A stretch of 64,000 nucleotides of DNA, taken from positions 10,602,001-10,666,000 of the forward strand of contig JBHGNT010000017.1 in assembly GCA_043228905.1 (NCBI GenBank), given 5' to 3'. Made by a program: the position numbers and the translations under genes. The notes under the pieces were generated by a model. The model searched no databases. It worked only from the letters and a program-made list of their open reading frames with translations, and was not told the origin of the DNA. The stretch is from Azolla caroliniana. Taxonomy: Eukaryota > Polypodiophyta. Below, in pieces: positions 1 through 10,935 of this stretch (the first letter of the stretch is position 1; each line of letters begins with the position of its first letter).

Positions 1-2
1 CT

Positions 3-720
3 AAGTCCAAATCCGTGGCAACCCCACTCGATCATAATCTCAAACTAGATGCGAACTCCGGCACCAAAGCATATGAGCCGACTTAGTATCGGCAACTCAT
101 CGGGAGTCTCATCTACCTCACGATCACTCGACCCGATCTCAGTTATCCGGTCGGTCTCCTTAGTCAATTCATGCAAACACCGCGTGATACTCACTTTCGA
201 TTGTGGCATCCTCTACAAGACCGCGCTGCCAATACGACTCGAGGGGTACACCGACGCCGATTGGGCCGGCTACAAAGCCGATAGAAGATCAACCTCCGGA
301 TTTGTTTTCTCCCTCGGCAACGAAGCAATATCCTGGAGTAGCAAGAAGCAGCCTATCGTCGCTCTTTCGAGTACGGAGGCGGAATACAGGGGTGCAACCG
401 TAGCTGCATGTGAAGCCGTATGGCTCAAGAGGATTTTGAAGGATCTAGGCGTACCCATCAAGGATCCTACTCCCCTTTATTGTGACAACATGAGCAGTAT
501 CTATCTGGCTCGGAACCCGGTGTTCCACGCGCGGACAAAGCACATCGAAGTGCACTATCACTTCATCTGAGAGCGCGTTCTAGTTGGCGATGTCGACCTA
601 CAACACATTAGCACAAATCTTCAAACGGACGACATCTTCACTAAGGCTTTAGGAGCCTACAAGCTATGGCAATTCATGACCAATCTCGAATTAACGATCC
701 CTGACATGCCAAGCTTGAGG
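3..720 (+). pseudogene. Copia C1: C-terminal reverse transcriptase and RNase H remnant
   Basis: This is the 3' part of a Ty1-copia polyprotein whose beginning lies outside the window. Positions 3-190 read in one frame as the end of the RT domain (SVATPLDHNLKLD, then [19 protein letters not shown]). The reading then shifts frame, apparently through a deletion near 205-215, into a clear RNase H domain with [20 protein letters not shown] and the CDNMSSIYLARNP segment. A TAG at about 84 and a TGA at 568-570 interrupt it, and the tail ERVLVGDVDL...DIFTKAL continues to about 650. Catalytic D, E and D positions of RNase H are present, but the gene cannot give a full protein. It is cut at 798 by gypsy G1 and resumes as non-coding 3' sequence at 9060. 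Confidence 0.88.
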
Positions 721-798
721 GGGAGTACGCAAGACACTACACAATAACGTGTGGATTCCGAAACCACGCAACGAAGCTGCGAAGAGCCAATCTACCGC

Positions 799-2276
799 TG
801 TCGCGAAAATACGACGAGGATACGTGAACGTTGAGGCAAGACCCCGGGGCCTTTCTCTAGAGGATATCAAATTCGTGTATTTATGTACTAAGAATTAACC
901 GAAATGAGAAAGATTAACAAATTTCATTAATAAAAGGGAAAGAAAGATTACAATCAATCCCAAGATTGGGATTACAAAAGTTTTATCTTATGGAGATGAT
1001 TAGAATAATAGATTAGAGGAAATAAGAGATTATGATTCTTGAGTGATATGGCTTTGACAATGAATTTTGGATTTTTAGAGATTGCTTCCGTATAGAAATT
1101 ATGGTTTACTTGAGAGATAGCTTCCGTAGGGAAGATTAGGGTTCTTGGCTTCGATAAGATAAGAGAGCTCCCAAAGAAAAGAAAAAAAAAAAATTATAAT
1201 ATGGAGAGTCTTCGTGTAGAAAAAAAAATGGAATAAATATGGAGTTGTCTCTTGATCATAGCCTTTTCACTTTTTGTTGCATGGCCTCTACTTTTAGTTG
1301 CCTAGCTTTTTCTTTTGGTTGCATGTGACTGTCCACATGACCTTTACTTTTTCCATGCACTCCCTTCTTTAGTTGCTTGCGTCCACATGGCCTTTACTTT
1401 AGTTCTCTTCACTTTACTTTAGTTTGTTGCATGATCCAATCTTTCGTCCGTCCGCGTCCAACATCGTCCGGTAGCCGGTTCCATTTTACTTGCCGGTCGG
1501 TTCCGGTTCCGATTTTGCTTGCCGTCCAGTTCCGGTTTGCTTGCCGGTTCCGGTTCCATTTTGCTTGCCGGTCGGTTCCGGTTCCAATTTTGCTTGCCGT
1601 CCAATTCCGATTTGCTTGCCGGTTCCGGTTCCGGTTTTGCTTGCCGGCAGGTTCCGGTTTGCTTGCCGGTTCCGGTTCCAGTTTGCTTGCCGGTTCCGGT
1701 TCCGGTTTTGCTTGCCGGCAAGTTCCGGTTTGCTTGCCGGTTCTGGTTCCGGTTTTGCTTACCGGCCGATTTTCGGTTTGCATACCCGTTCCGGTTCCGG
1801 TTTTGCTTACCGGCCGGTTTCCGGTTTTGCTTGCCAGCCGGTTTGCATACCCGTTCCGGTTCCGGTTTTGCATACCGGCCCATTTCCGGATTGCATACCG
1901 GCCCGTTTCCGGATTTGCTTACCGGCCCGTTTCCGAATTTGCTTGTAGGCCGGTTTCCGGTTTTAGGGAATTTGGCCACCATCATCCATCAAGACAAAGT
2001 GGCCAAAGTGCTCTTAGCACAAATGAAAAATGAGGGAGCTCAAGGTGTTTATATAGCCAGGGCCTTAAATTTCCTATCTATGTGGGATAGTTCTAATTTC
2101 TCTATCTAATCAAACTTCATTTTCTCATAACTTGATATGTATTTCTCCATTTTGTATATAGTAAAATACATTTTGAAGCTCTTGAGTATATCCATCTTTC
2201 TATAGTAAGCTACTAATCTAATCTATAATAATTATTTCATTATTTTTTTACATAGTGTGTGAAGATTCACACGACA
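799..2276 (-). repeat. G1 3' LTR (1478 bp)
   Basis: The plus-strand sequence begins tgtcgcgaaaat and ends cacacgaca. Read on the minus strand it starts TGTCGTGTGAATC and holds a TATA-like ctatataaac near 2048-2057, followed by a long CCGG-rich array. It matches the 5' LTR (8029-9059) closely at both ends. The extra length is almost all in the array at about 1478-1956. Confidence 0.9.
1478..1956. repeat. CCGG-rich minisatellite inside the G1 3' LTR
   Basis: Short units of the type ttgcttgccggttccggtt are repeated with small variations for nearly 480 bp. The other G1 LTR has only about 100 bp of the same kind of repeat (8645-8748). The long open reading frames over this stretch on both strands are products of the repeat and not genes. 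Confidence 0.9.
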
Positions 2277-2343
2277 TTCGCCCCCACCAAACCTGCACAT
2301 CGACCGGTATGTGCCAATTTTGGTGAGGATTCATTTTTGTTTA

Positions 2344-5300
2344 CTATACTTTTTTATCGATGCTTAAGACTAAATCGTCAAAAGCTTCGAATCCAATTTC
2401 TATTCTATCTCTTCTCTTGAAGATCTTGATTCTTTTACCGGCAATTAGCAAGGCAAGTGGTGTACCATCCAATTCTACTAAATGATATGTTGCATTATCT
2501 TCCACTTTCTTCACCACATATGGCCCAAACCATCGTTGTGAGAATTTTCGAGCCGTACTATGTTGGTTATCTAGGCTACTGTCATAGACTAGCACCCAAT
2601 CTCCTTCAACGATTTTCCTCGGCCGAAGTCGATGTCGTTTATCGAAGTCTTTCTTGTTCTTTAGCCTTGCATTCTTTAGCCGCGCTTTAGCCACCTCTAC
2701 ATCTTCCAAATTCCGCTCTAATTGTCGAATCCTCAATGCTAGAAGATCTTCTCTACTTATCTCATCTTGCCATGGCAATGCAAACCATGAAATAATACTT
2801 TGTTCTACCGGCATTATTGGCTTTTGTCCGAATATGAGCTCTGTCGGCATGTATCCCATCACTGTGCTATGAGTAGTCCTGTCAGCCCATAATGCAAATG
2901 GCAATAGACGTGGCCATTCTCCTATTTTCCCATGGCAAGCTTTCACTAGAGCCTTCACAATCGGTCCATGTCCACGTTCCACCTTCCCATTTGCTTCCGG
3001 ATTATACGCCATGGTAAGAGATAATTTGATTCCCATCCTCGAGAAGAATTCTCTAGCTTCATTGGCGTCCAACTCGCCTCTATCAGCCACTATCTTGCTA
3101 ACCCATCCATATCTGCAAATAACATCTTCAAGAAGGAATCGGCATACCGATGATGTCTCCTTAGTTCTTAATGCTCGCCCTTCAACTTGATTGGTAAGTT
3201 CCTCTCTCGCGAGCACAAGATACTTCATCTGCCATCATCCCATTGGCATCATCACTATGTCAACCATCCACTTGTAATGCATAGCCAACGGGTAAGTCGG
3301 ATGAAGTCCATCTCGATGGCGAATATTCGAAAACATTTGACATTCCTTACATGTTTCCACATAAGCTAATACATCTTTGTAGATGCCCGGCCACCAATAT
3401 TTCTCCTTAAGCTTCGCAAACGTAGCCCATATTCCTCGATGGCCTGCAAAAACGCTATCATGAAATTCGGACATTAGTTTTTGTTGGTCTTCTAGCTTGC
3501 AGACAACTCTCATCGGAGTCCCATTCTTCTTTTTTGCATGCTTCCAAAGAGCTCCATCCTTAAGGAAATACTTGTATGCTTTCTTCCGAATTCGATGGAA
3601 GTCTTCCGTCGACCATGATTCATCTTTTTGGAGAGAACTCAAGTATTTCCCGATCTCCACGAATTCGCCTTCGTAGTCCTCTTCTATGAAAGTAATCAAC
3701 ACCCGAGCATAGGAACTTGCAAAGAAATCCAGGCCAACATCATCTTCATCAGAATGTCGATCTTCTTCTCCGTCGTATTTCGCTCGTGATAGCATGTCTG
3801 CAACGACATTACGCTTCCCAGCTACATGACGGATCTCCGGGTTGAGTGATTTGATATATGCAATCCAACGCAACATGGCAATAATCGGTGTATTACAACC
3901 AGATATCATACCTAAAATTGGTAGGCAATCTGTCTCAATTATGACTTCTGCTTCTGCTCCAATAAGGTAATCACGATCAGATTTGATTGCCGAGACGATC
4001 CCCCATAGCTCCCTCTTCACTTGGGCATACCTTCTTTGCCTGTCACTTAACAGTTTCGCGCCAAACCGAATTGCATATCGGTTGCAATCTTCATCTTCTT
4101 GGTTGATAACCCATCCAATTCCAATTGGACTAGTATCCACAGTCACGAAAATGGGCTTGCCGTATGAATAGTCCGCTTTCCGTAATGCAGGTGCCTCCAT
4201 CAAAAATTTCTTCAGCCTTCGGATGGCGATTGTATGCTCGCTCGTCCATTCGAACATCCGCTTCTTCTTTAGTAGACCATATAATGGCTCAGCAATGTGG
4301 GCGTAGTGTAGAATCCAAATATGATAAAATGTGCATGCTCCAAGGAACCTTCGAACCTCCGTTTGGGTTACACATTCTTCTTTCATGTCTTGAATTGCAT
4401 TCACCTTGGATGGCGAAGGCTTCCGACCGTATGCTCCACACAAGTGACCTACCACCAAGATCTCCGGTTGCCCGAATGCGGATTTTTCTCCCGAAAATGT
4501 CAAATTCGCATCTTCGAGCCTTTGGAGCACCTTCTCGCAATCTTTCATATGATCCATGACGAACTTTCTACATCCATCCTTATCTTTTGATTCATCCTTC
4601 TCTTCATCCGAACATCCTTTTATTGGAATATCATCTAAGAATGGCATCGTGATATCCGGGATGCAATCCTTCAAGACCTTGTTCATGGCATTCACCATAT
4701 GAGCCACCGAGTTCGTTGCGCCTTGAGGTAAGGTACACATCCGCACCAACCCGATTGGAGTTTTCATGGTTGTAATGTCACGACTGTCGACCGCCAACTG
4801 GAATTGATCGTAGCTAGAGTAAAGATCGCCGATGGAGTAGATGGACCGGCCCGCAAACGCCTCGGCAAATTCATCCACACTCGGACCTATTCCAGCATTC
4901 CAAATTGTCACCTTGTTGACGGGTTGAAGATCTTGAATGAATCGCAACGATCCATTCTTCTTTGGCACCGTGAACCACCTATTAGAATAAGGAGCGTTCG
5001 ACGGTTCTAGAATTCCCATCCTCACCTTCTCCTTTAAGAGCTCGATCAGCTTCGGTAAGTGTGCTCTCGGAACCGGTATCGGTTTCAAATTCCAAGGCAC
5101 ATGCGGCACCATGAAGATCACCATTGGTTCTACCGTCCTTGGATTAGCACACCCGATTTCTTGTGGGAAAAACGCGAAAGCCTTCCCATGTCTTTCAAGC
5201 ATTCCACGAAACATCCGCTCCTTTTCAGGGAGGAGGAAATCCTCCCTTCCAACTCGTAGCTTTCCCTTCGTCTCTTCAGTGAAGATGTGACCAATTTATT

Positions 5301-5798
5301 TGGGTTCCTTAAGCTTGGATCTTTTGCAACTTCCTTCATCTTTTGCCAGCTATCTTCCGGTAGCGGAATTGCAACTGGCTTGATCTTCCTATCCACAGTT
5401 TTATATTTTGTGTTGACTTCGACTTCCTCTATCAAGATGCCTCGATGATATTCATGGATGATAGTATACATGTTGACGGAGTTAACCGAAATCACATGTC
5501 GATGGTGAGGATAGCTCAAATCCACGAGTTCCTCTATTTCACCGATGGTGTCATTAAATGAGGCTTCCTCCAGAATATATGACACGAATTCTTCTTCTTC
5601 GATTATGCTTTCTTCTTTCAGCACCTCCTCGAAGTCTTGTATCTGACACTTTTCCTTCTTGTTGAGTAGTCTAAGTTTGCATGCGCTGCCAGGTGTGACG
5701 CATGTTGCTTCTCCTTGCAATCCACGCACTTTGCTTCCTTGTGGGGACTTATGATTGCTCGGACTATTTGTGCCCCATGCTTCAATAGTCCGCTTCAA
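2344..5798 (-). pseudogene. pol: G1 pol: reverse transcriptase, RNase H, integrase (one frameshift, one stop)
   Basis: Read on the minus strand, 5798-5230 encodes a spacer upstream of RT. A one-base shift near 5225 (the frame changes at ...ELEGR) then leads into RT with HVPW, RAHLPKLIELLKEKVRMGIL, PYSNRWFTVPKKNGSLRF and the catalytic MPFLDD. RNase H follows (TVDTSPIGIGWV, the glutamate of QVKRELWG, IETDCLPIL, then HVAGKRNVVADMLSR). The integrase zinc finger (HDSVFAGHRG...CKECQ) and core come next. A TGA at 3235-3237 splits the integrase just after MVDIVMMPMG, and reading resumes at once with MKYLVLAREEL. The core continues with VADRGELDA and PEANGKVERGHG, and ends in a GPY/F-like segment (WFGPYVVKKV). 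No chromodomain was recognised. Its start overlaps the end of gag-pro as ATGA. Confidence 0.9.
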
Positions 5799-7975
5799 AA
5801 ATCCGAGGATTCGCCTCCAAGGCTATCTCGGTTCCTTTCATGATTAGCTCGAACCGTCAGGAATTGAACGGATCTTTTACTATCAAGACTCTTGACGCGC
5901 GCGAAGGCTGCTCCATTATCGAACACCTTGGTCTCCATCCGGGACGATGTTATATATGGTTGTCCTAGGATGACGGAATGTGAAGCCGAGTCTTGCACGA
6001 AGAAGTGTTGATCAATCTCTACATCCCCGATCGTGACTTTAACGTTGGGGCAAGCTCCATACAAGTCCTCTGTAGCCTTCGTCGCCGCTCGAATCTTCCA
6101 TCCGTGGTTTGTATTAATCGGCCATCTTCCTTTCTTATAGAACTCGGTCGACATGAGGTTGATCTCAGAGCCATGGTCAATCAAAGTGACCATGGTCTCT
6201 TTCTTCTCCCCGATCTTCATCGGTGTCTCCGTTGTCGCTCTTGCCCAATGAGGCCGCGAGTAATGGCTATCCACCACCACTTCTTCTTCCTCCTCCTCTT
6301 CCGATCTTGCCATGGTTATGGCACTTTTTTTGACCTCCTCTTCATCAGATTGTTGTCGCTTCCTCTTAATAAGGTCCACGATAGTATCATGGAACTCCTT
6401 CTTCGCGATCCCAAGTAGCTCTCTCAAGGTAAGGTCGACATGACTATCTAAAACCTTCTCCTCAAGGACCTTCCGCAAGTTAGTTGTTTGTTCTATGTCC
6501 GACCTTAGCTTGTAAGTCGGCGCTGCTCGTTCTTTTCCTTTCTTCGTTGATTCTTCGACTTCCATCCGAGCAGGTTGGCTCGATCCACCGGGATTCATGT
6601 TTGTTTCACCAATCTCTTTTCTTGGGATAGGTTGGGGTGGCCCTTCTTTCCCTCCGTTCCTCGTGTTAGGTCGCTTTGATGTACCATCTTCTTCACCGGT
6701 TCTCTTCCTCTTCTCTTCGACAAGGGCTTCATAGGTGTCACACACAACCTCCACAAAGCTTGTGTTTTCGTCGATTGGATCTGACCATCCGGTTGCTCGT
6801 CGCACGTTTCGGTCAGCAAGTTTTAGATCCTCCGAATTGATTTTGCCTTTTTCTTCGCACTCGAAGACCGTTGGCCAAAACCCAACTCCTGGCTTTATCA
6901 TTTTAAGATTCTCTTTTCCAACTCGTATCCCAGCCGAAGCGGCATAGTGCATAGCCTCCACATGCCTTGCATCTTCTTCTTCTACAATCTTTTTCAGCCC
7001 ACCTCTTCCGAAGTTCACTCGTAGTGGCTTCCGGGTCTCGCTCGAGTGAATCATGTTGCCGTCCAAATAGACAACATTCTTCCGGATCGCATCTTGCAAG
7101 TCAGCACATTCCCTTCGTGAGTGTTCAAAGCTATCGCACCACACACATCTATACGCTTCTTTTCCCTTGGGCCCGCGTCGACCTAAGTTGGCTAGCGATA
7201 CCGCTTCAAACTTCTTGGAGAGCTCTTCGATTATAGACTCCTCCATTGCTTTCTTGTCGAAATTGTTGATTGGCTTACTAGGCTCAATCGTCGTAGGTGC
7301 CTTCTTCCACAATTGTGGATTCTCGACCTCAGCTTCCTCTTGCCATTGTCGCCGCTTATCAAAACGGCTGCAAGCCTTCTTCACCGCCGCCCAGTCTGCT
7401 ACCAAACCATTTGGTTGTGTTTCGTCCTCCATGAAACTACCCAATTCTCGCCGATCTTTCGCATCCATTGCCTTTAGGAATAGTAAGACTTTATCTCCGT
7501 CGAGAACTCGTTGCTCGACACTCGGAAGTTGGTTGTACTTCTGGTCGAATTCGGCATAAATTCCCGATGCACACAGATTCTTCCCTTTCTTCTCGATCCA
7601 ATTCATTAATGTATGCCGAGTCATCCGCGATGCGTCTTCAAGCATGTATTCAGTGAGAAGAGCCCTTTCGAACTCCGCCCAAGTTGCATGCTCGTTTTGG
7701 ATCTCCATCACGCGCTCACGGATCCCGGGTTCTACCACACGCTTAAAGCTTGAAATTTGTTTTGGATCATGGACATCTCTTTGTTGCATCTCATTCCGGT
7801 AGGTAGCAAGGAAATTTGTGATGTTCTTCCCACCGAATCTTCCAACTGTCTCCACAGTTCGGTCAACAGCTTTGTCGACTAAAGCCTCCTGATCTCTCTC
7901 TTTCAGCATGAATTCGACGACGGACACCATGCCTTTCGTCAATTCTTCTCCTTGAGTTCCACTTGTCGAAGCCAT
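5795..7975 (-). CDS. gag: G1 Gag-protease polyprotein, intact reading frame
   Basis: This is an uninterrupted frame of roughly 726 residues if translation starts at the MASTSGTQ methionine (7975). The frame stays open upstream to 8101, but that part lies in the LTR and primer site; a start at 8011 (MKRGSRR) is the alternative. The first ~210 residues form a retrotransposon Gag capsid region (FLATYRNEMQQRD, EFERALLTEYMLEDASR). A zinc knuckle of form CX2CX4HX4C (CVWCDSFEHSRREC) lies about 275-290 residues from this start. A long acidic linker, including a run of seven glutamates, precedes an aspartic protease with LIDHGSEINLM, where DHG replaces the usual DTG/DSG, and later VILGQP. It ends ...GGESSDF, and its stop overlaps the pol ATG, which suggests pol is reached by reinitiation or recoding. 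Confidence 0.86.
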   Translation of the reverse strand: MASTSGTQGEELTKGMVSVVEFMLKERDQEALVDKAVDRTVETVGRFGGKNITNFLATYRNEMQQRDVHDPKQISSFKRVVEPGIRERVMEIQNEHATWAEFERALLTEYMLEDASRMTRHTLMNWIEKKGKNLCASGIYAEFDQKYNQLPSVEQRVLDGDKVLLFLKAMDAKDRRELGSFMEDETQPNGLVADWAAVKKACSRFDKRRQWQEEAEVENPQLWKKAPTTIEPSKPINNFDKKAMEESIIEELSKKFEAVSLANLGRRGPKGKEAYRCVWCDSFEHSRRECADLQDAIRKNVVYLDGNMIHSSETRKPLRVNFGRGGLKKIVEEEDARHVEAMHYAASAGIRVGKENLKMIKPGVGFWPTVFECEEKGKINSEDLKLADRNVRRATGWSDPIDENTSFVEVVCDTYEALVEEKRKRTGEEDGTSKRPNTRNGGKEGPPQPIPRKEIGETNMNPGGSSQPARMEVEESTKKGKERAAPTYKLRSDIEQTTNLRKVLEEKVLDSHVDLTLRELLGIAKKEFHDTIVDLIKRKRQQSDEEEVKKSAITMARSEEEEEEEVVVDSHYSRPHWARATTETPMKIGEKKETMVTLIDHGSEINLMSTEFYKKGRWPINTNHGWKIRAATKATEDLYGACPNVKVTIGDVEIDQHFFVQDSASHSVILGQPYITSSRMETKVFDNGAAFARVKSLDSKRSVQFLTVRANHERNRDSLGGESSDF

Positions 7976-8005
7976 CTTCGTACTTGATATCCTCCTACTG
8001 CCTCG

Positions 8006-8024
8006 TTTCATGTCGGGTTCACCA
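8006..8024 (-). other. G1 primer-binding site (not initiator Met)
   Basis: Read on the minus strand, the first bases inside the 5' LTR are TGGTGAACCCGACATGAAA. This starts with the TGG expected opposite a tRNA 3' CCA but does not match the iMet site used by the copia elements here. The gag-only element TG1 has the same 19 nucleotides with one difference at 27992-28010. I cannot name the primer tRNA. Confidence 0.65.
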
Positions 8025-8028
8025 AAGA

Positions 8029-9059
8029 TGTCGCGAAAATACGACGAGGATACGTGAACGTTGAGGCGGGACCCCGGGGTCTCCGACCAGAGGATAATCA
8101 CATTTGTGCGTTTATATTTTTAACAATTAATAGAAAGAAGAAATTTAATAATTTTCATTAACAAAGGAAAAAGAAATTACAATATGTCCCAAGATTGGGA
8201 TTTAGAAGTTTTAGGTTTACTAAGATTAATAGAAAAGAAAAATTAGGGGTTTTGAGAGATATGGCTTCCGTAGGGAAGATTAGGGTTTTTGAATGTTATG
8301 GCTTCCGTAGGGAATTTTAGGGTTTATGAGAGTTATGGCTTCCCTAAGATAAGAGAGTTGAGAAGGACAAGAAAATTAAGATAATATGGAAAGTGAGTCC
8401 TAGTGTAGGAAAAAAAATGGAATAAATATGGAGTTCTCCCTTGATCATAGCCTTTCCACTTTTTGTTGCATGGCCTCTACTTTTAGTTGCCTAGCTTTTT
8501 CTTTTGGTTGCATGTGACTGTCCACATGACCTTTACTTTTTCCATGCACTCCAACTTTAGTTGCTTGCGTCCACATGGCCTTTACTTTAGTTTGTTGCAT
8601 GATCCAATCTTTCGTCCGTCCGCGTCCAACCTCGTCCAGTAGCCGGTTCCATTTTGCTTGTCGGCCGGATTCGGTTCCATTTTGCTTGTCGGCCGGATTT
8701 GCTTACCGGCCCGTTTCCGGATTTGCTTACAGGCCCGTTTCCGGTTTTAGGGAATTTGGCCACCATCATCCATCAAGACAAAGTGGCCAAAGTGCTCTTA
8801 GCACAAATGAAAAATGAGGGAGCTCAAGGTGTTTATATAGCCAGGGCCTTAAATTTCCTATCTATGTGGGATAGTTCTAATTTCTCTATCTAATCAAACT
8901 TCATTTTCTTATAACTTGATATGTATTTCTCCATTTTGTATATAGTAAAATACATTTTGAAGCTCTTGAGTATATCCATCTTTCTATAGTAAGCTACTAA
9001 TCTAATCTATAATAATTATTTCATTATTTTTTTACATAGTGTGTGAAGATTCACAGACA
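8029..9059 (-). repeat. G1 5' LTR (1031 bp)
   Basis: Plus-strand ends are tgtcgcgaaaat and ttcacagaca. It carries the same TATA-like box and flanks as the 3' LTR, with a much shorter CCGG array at 8645-8748. At its far end one base is missing compared with the 3' LTR (cacagaca against cacacgaca). Confidence 0.9.
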
Positions 9060-9637
9060 CCGCTCAAAGCCGCGAAGAAAGACGCAAGCCGAAGCACAGA
9101 CCCCGCAACTACGCACAACGCAAGCTGGAGCATGGATTCCGCAACTCCGCATAAAACAAGTCAACGCGAGTCAACGCGGACACCGGAACGCGAGTCGAAG
9201 TGGATTTCGGATACCGTCTGAAACCAACCCGACTTGAGCTTGAGGGGGCGTGTTGAGAATCAAGCTCAACTTGGTCTAGTGTGTGAACTCACCTTGAGAG
9301 TGAATAGACACTCCAACGGTCAAGAGTCACCATGAAGTCACCACTTTGTATTCTAGCATTTAGTATGAGTCATAGAATCATATTCTATGACACATAACTT
9401 ATGAGCTTTCACATTCCCCATGCTCCATGAGTCTTGTAGTTAATGAAGAGAGAGGGTGACTACATAAAGCACCCTCCTCCCACCTTGTATAATGTTGAGT
9501 CTTTCTCCTTTGTCAATATACTTTTACCTTGCGTATTCTCTGTGTTTCACTCACTCACTCTCTCTCTCTCTCTCTTACACACATACATAACTCACATCTC
9601 TTCCGCTTCACAAGAATCCATCTCTTGATTCTTTACA
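9060..9637 (+). repeat. Copia C1: 3' untranslated part and 3' LTR (9251-9637)
   Basis: The sequence interrupted at 798 resumes at 9060 with about 190 bp of non-coding DNA and a polypurine tract (gcttgaggggg, 9236-9248). The LTR follows, beginning tgttgagaatcaagct at 9251 and ending attctttaca at 9637 (387 bp), with a CT-rich microsatellite near 9555-9580. No internal C1 sequence follows. The next bases are the tail of the G2 LTR, which implies that C1 sits inside G2's 5' LTR, with the rest of that LTR to the left of the window. Confidence 0.82.
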
Positions 9638-9686
9638 CTATCGTTTATCCTTATCCTTTGCTTACATTAGTACATATCTCTAATAG

Positions 9687-9699
9687 TTGGTATCCGAGC
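9687..9699 (+). other. G2 primer-binding site (iMet type)
   Basis: tggtatccgagct lies one base after the LTR end and matches the initiator-Met site tggtatcagagc with one substitution (c for a). Confidence 0.75.
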
Positions 9700-9929
9700 T
9701 CATGTTCTAATGTTTCTTTTGTTGTCTTTGGTGTTCTTGATTGATGGTGATCGATCGATGTGCAGTCTGCCTTGATTCAGACAACGATCAACAAAGAACT
9801 TCGGTAACTCTTTCCTGTTTTTTTTCTATTTTTTCTTCTCCCATCTAATCATGTATCTGTTCTATATGTAATTTTTTCCATTAATTCAATGATGTTGTAG
9901 TGGTAATTAATTGGTTGTATAAAACGTTT

Positions 9930-10200
9930 ACATCTGTGTATGAGGTCAATACCTCATTTGACATATGTTGAATATGTGATTAATGTCGTATGCACACGAG
10001 GTTAATACCTCAATTGCGTATTACGCTCACATACATATGTTACGTATGCGTATGAGGTCAATATCTCGATTTTGTTGTAAATGATATACGTTTGGTCTCG
10101 TATGTGTAAGAGGTCAATACCTCAATTGCGTATCACGATGAACCCTTATTTTTGGATGTTTTGTGTGTGTAGAGGGTATATGCCTCGATTACGTATCTCG
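9930..10200 (+). repeat. 56-bp tandem array of palindromes in the G2 leader
   Basis: Five units each carry a palindrome of the form gaggtcaatacctc. They start at 9942, 9998, 10054, 10110 and 10172, so the first four are exactly 56 bp apart and the last is 62 bp on. Flanks such as cgtatgtgt and aattgcgtat also recur. The array lies in the untranslated leader between primer site and gag. Confidence 0.88.
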
Positions 10201-10865
10201 ATTACATCATTTCTGGCTATTTGATGTAAAAATTTGTTTAATGTACACATATGTGGTCACGTGTATACGTATTTGATCGTATATATGTGATAAGTAAACA
10301 TATGTGTATATTTGATATTACGTGATTTCTATCGAATGTTGTCCTTATTGGGAAAAGGATCTTGGTGGCCGTCCTCACATTTCTATGAGAATGGTGTTTT
10401 CACCATCCCTTTTTCAACAATTTTTTGTTGACATCCCCATTGGTCACTTCGATATTTGGTTACGTAATGAAACAATCATAGCGACAATGGTGTTCAGTAC
10501 TTCGGGCTTAACCCATTTCATTTGAGGTCGCTCCTATGACACACATATCCAACATCCCTCCCTCGTTACATGGATACGATGCCACCATGAGATCATTCTT
10601 ACGAAAGGCATTCGTAATGACATAACCATGTGATGGGCCACGTGGGCCTACTATGAAAACAGGGCTCATTTGGCTTGACCATTAGGTTGCATTGGTGTAT
10701 GCCATCGTAATTACGAGACTTGAGGTTAGGTAACGTACCAACAAAGTTTGTGGTAAATGAGGGGGAAATAAGGACTCTTGACATATATGTTTCTTTTAAA
10801 AAAACATATATGGGCAAATGCCTTGCATATCTCTTATACGCATAAAACATTAAACATTCAAAAAG

Positions 10866-10935
10866 AGCAACCTAATTGGTTAGCTCAAGTGTTTAATGCA
10901 TTTGTTCTCGAGGTCTCGAGTTCAAATATAACCAA
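10866..10935 (+). other. tRNA-like A-box/B-box module in the G2 leader
   Basis: ttggttagctcaagtg followed some 40 bp later by tcgagttcaaat resembles the A and B boxes of a tRNA gene or tRNA-derived SINE head, in the same orientation as the element. No full cloverleaf or intact acceptor stem was found, so it is not called a tRNA gene. The leader around it (10200-11350) shows no coding sequence that I can support. Confidence 0.45.

Larger units (their letters stand above)
799..9059 (-). mobile_element. Gypsy G1: two-LTR Ty3-type retrotransposon inserted in copia C1
   Basis: This is a complete minus-strand element: 5' LTR 8029-9059, gag-pro 7975-5795, pol 5798-2344, 3' LTR 799-2276. LTR ends are TGTCG...CGACA. 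The target duplication is accgc/ccgct: accgct occurs at 794-799 and again at 9059-9064, sharing one base with the LTR ends. Copia C1 sequence resumes directly on the far side. The two LTRs are very alike outside a minisatellite that is about 450 bp longer in the 3' copy, and the coding region has only one frameshift and one stop, so the insertion is fairly recent. The RT (LPQGATNSVAHMVNAMNKVL) differs from that of chromovirus G2. I cannot place it in a named plant gypsy clade without a tree. Confidence 0.92.

Noticed and set aside
1377-2109. Several 150-220 codon open frames on both strands
   Set aside because: They are translations of the CCGG minisatellite in the G1 LTR; all frames stay open because the repeat lacks stops.
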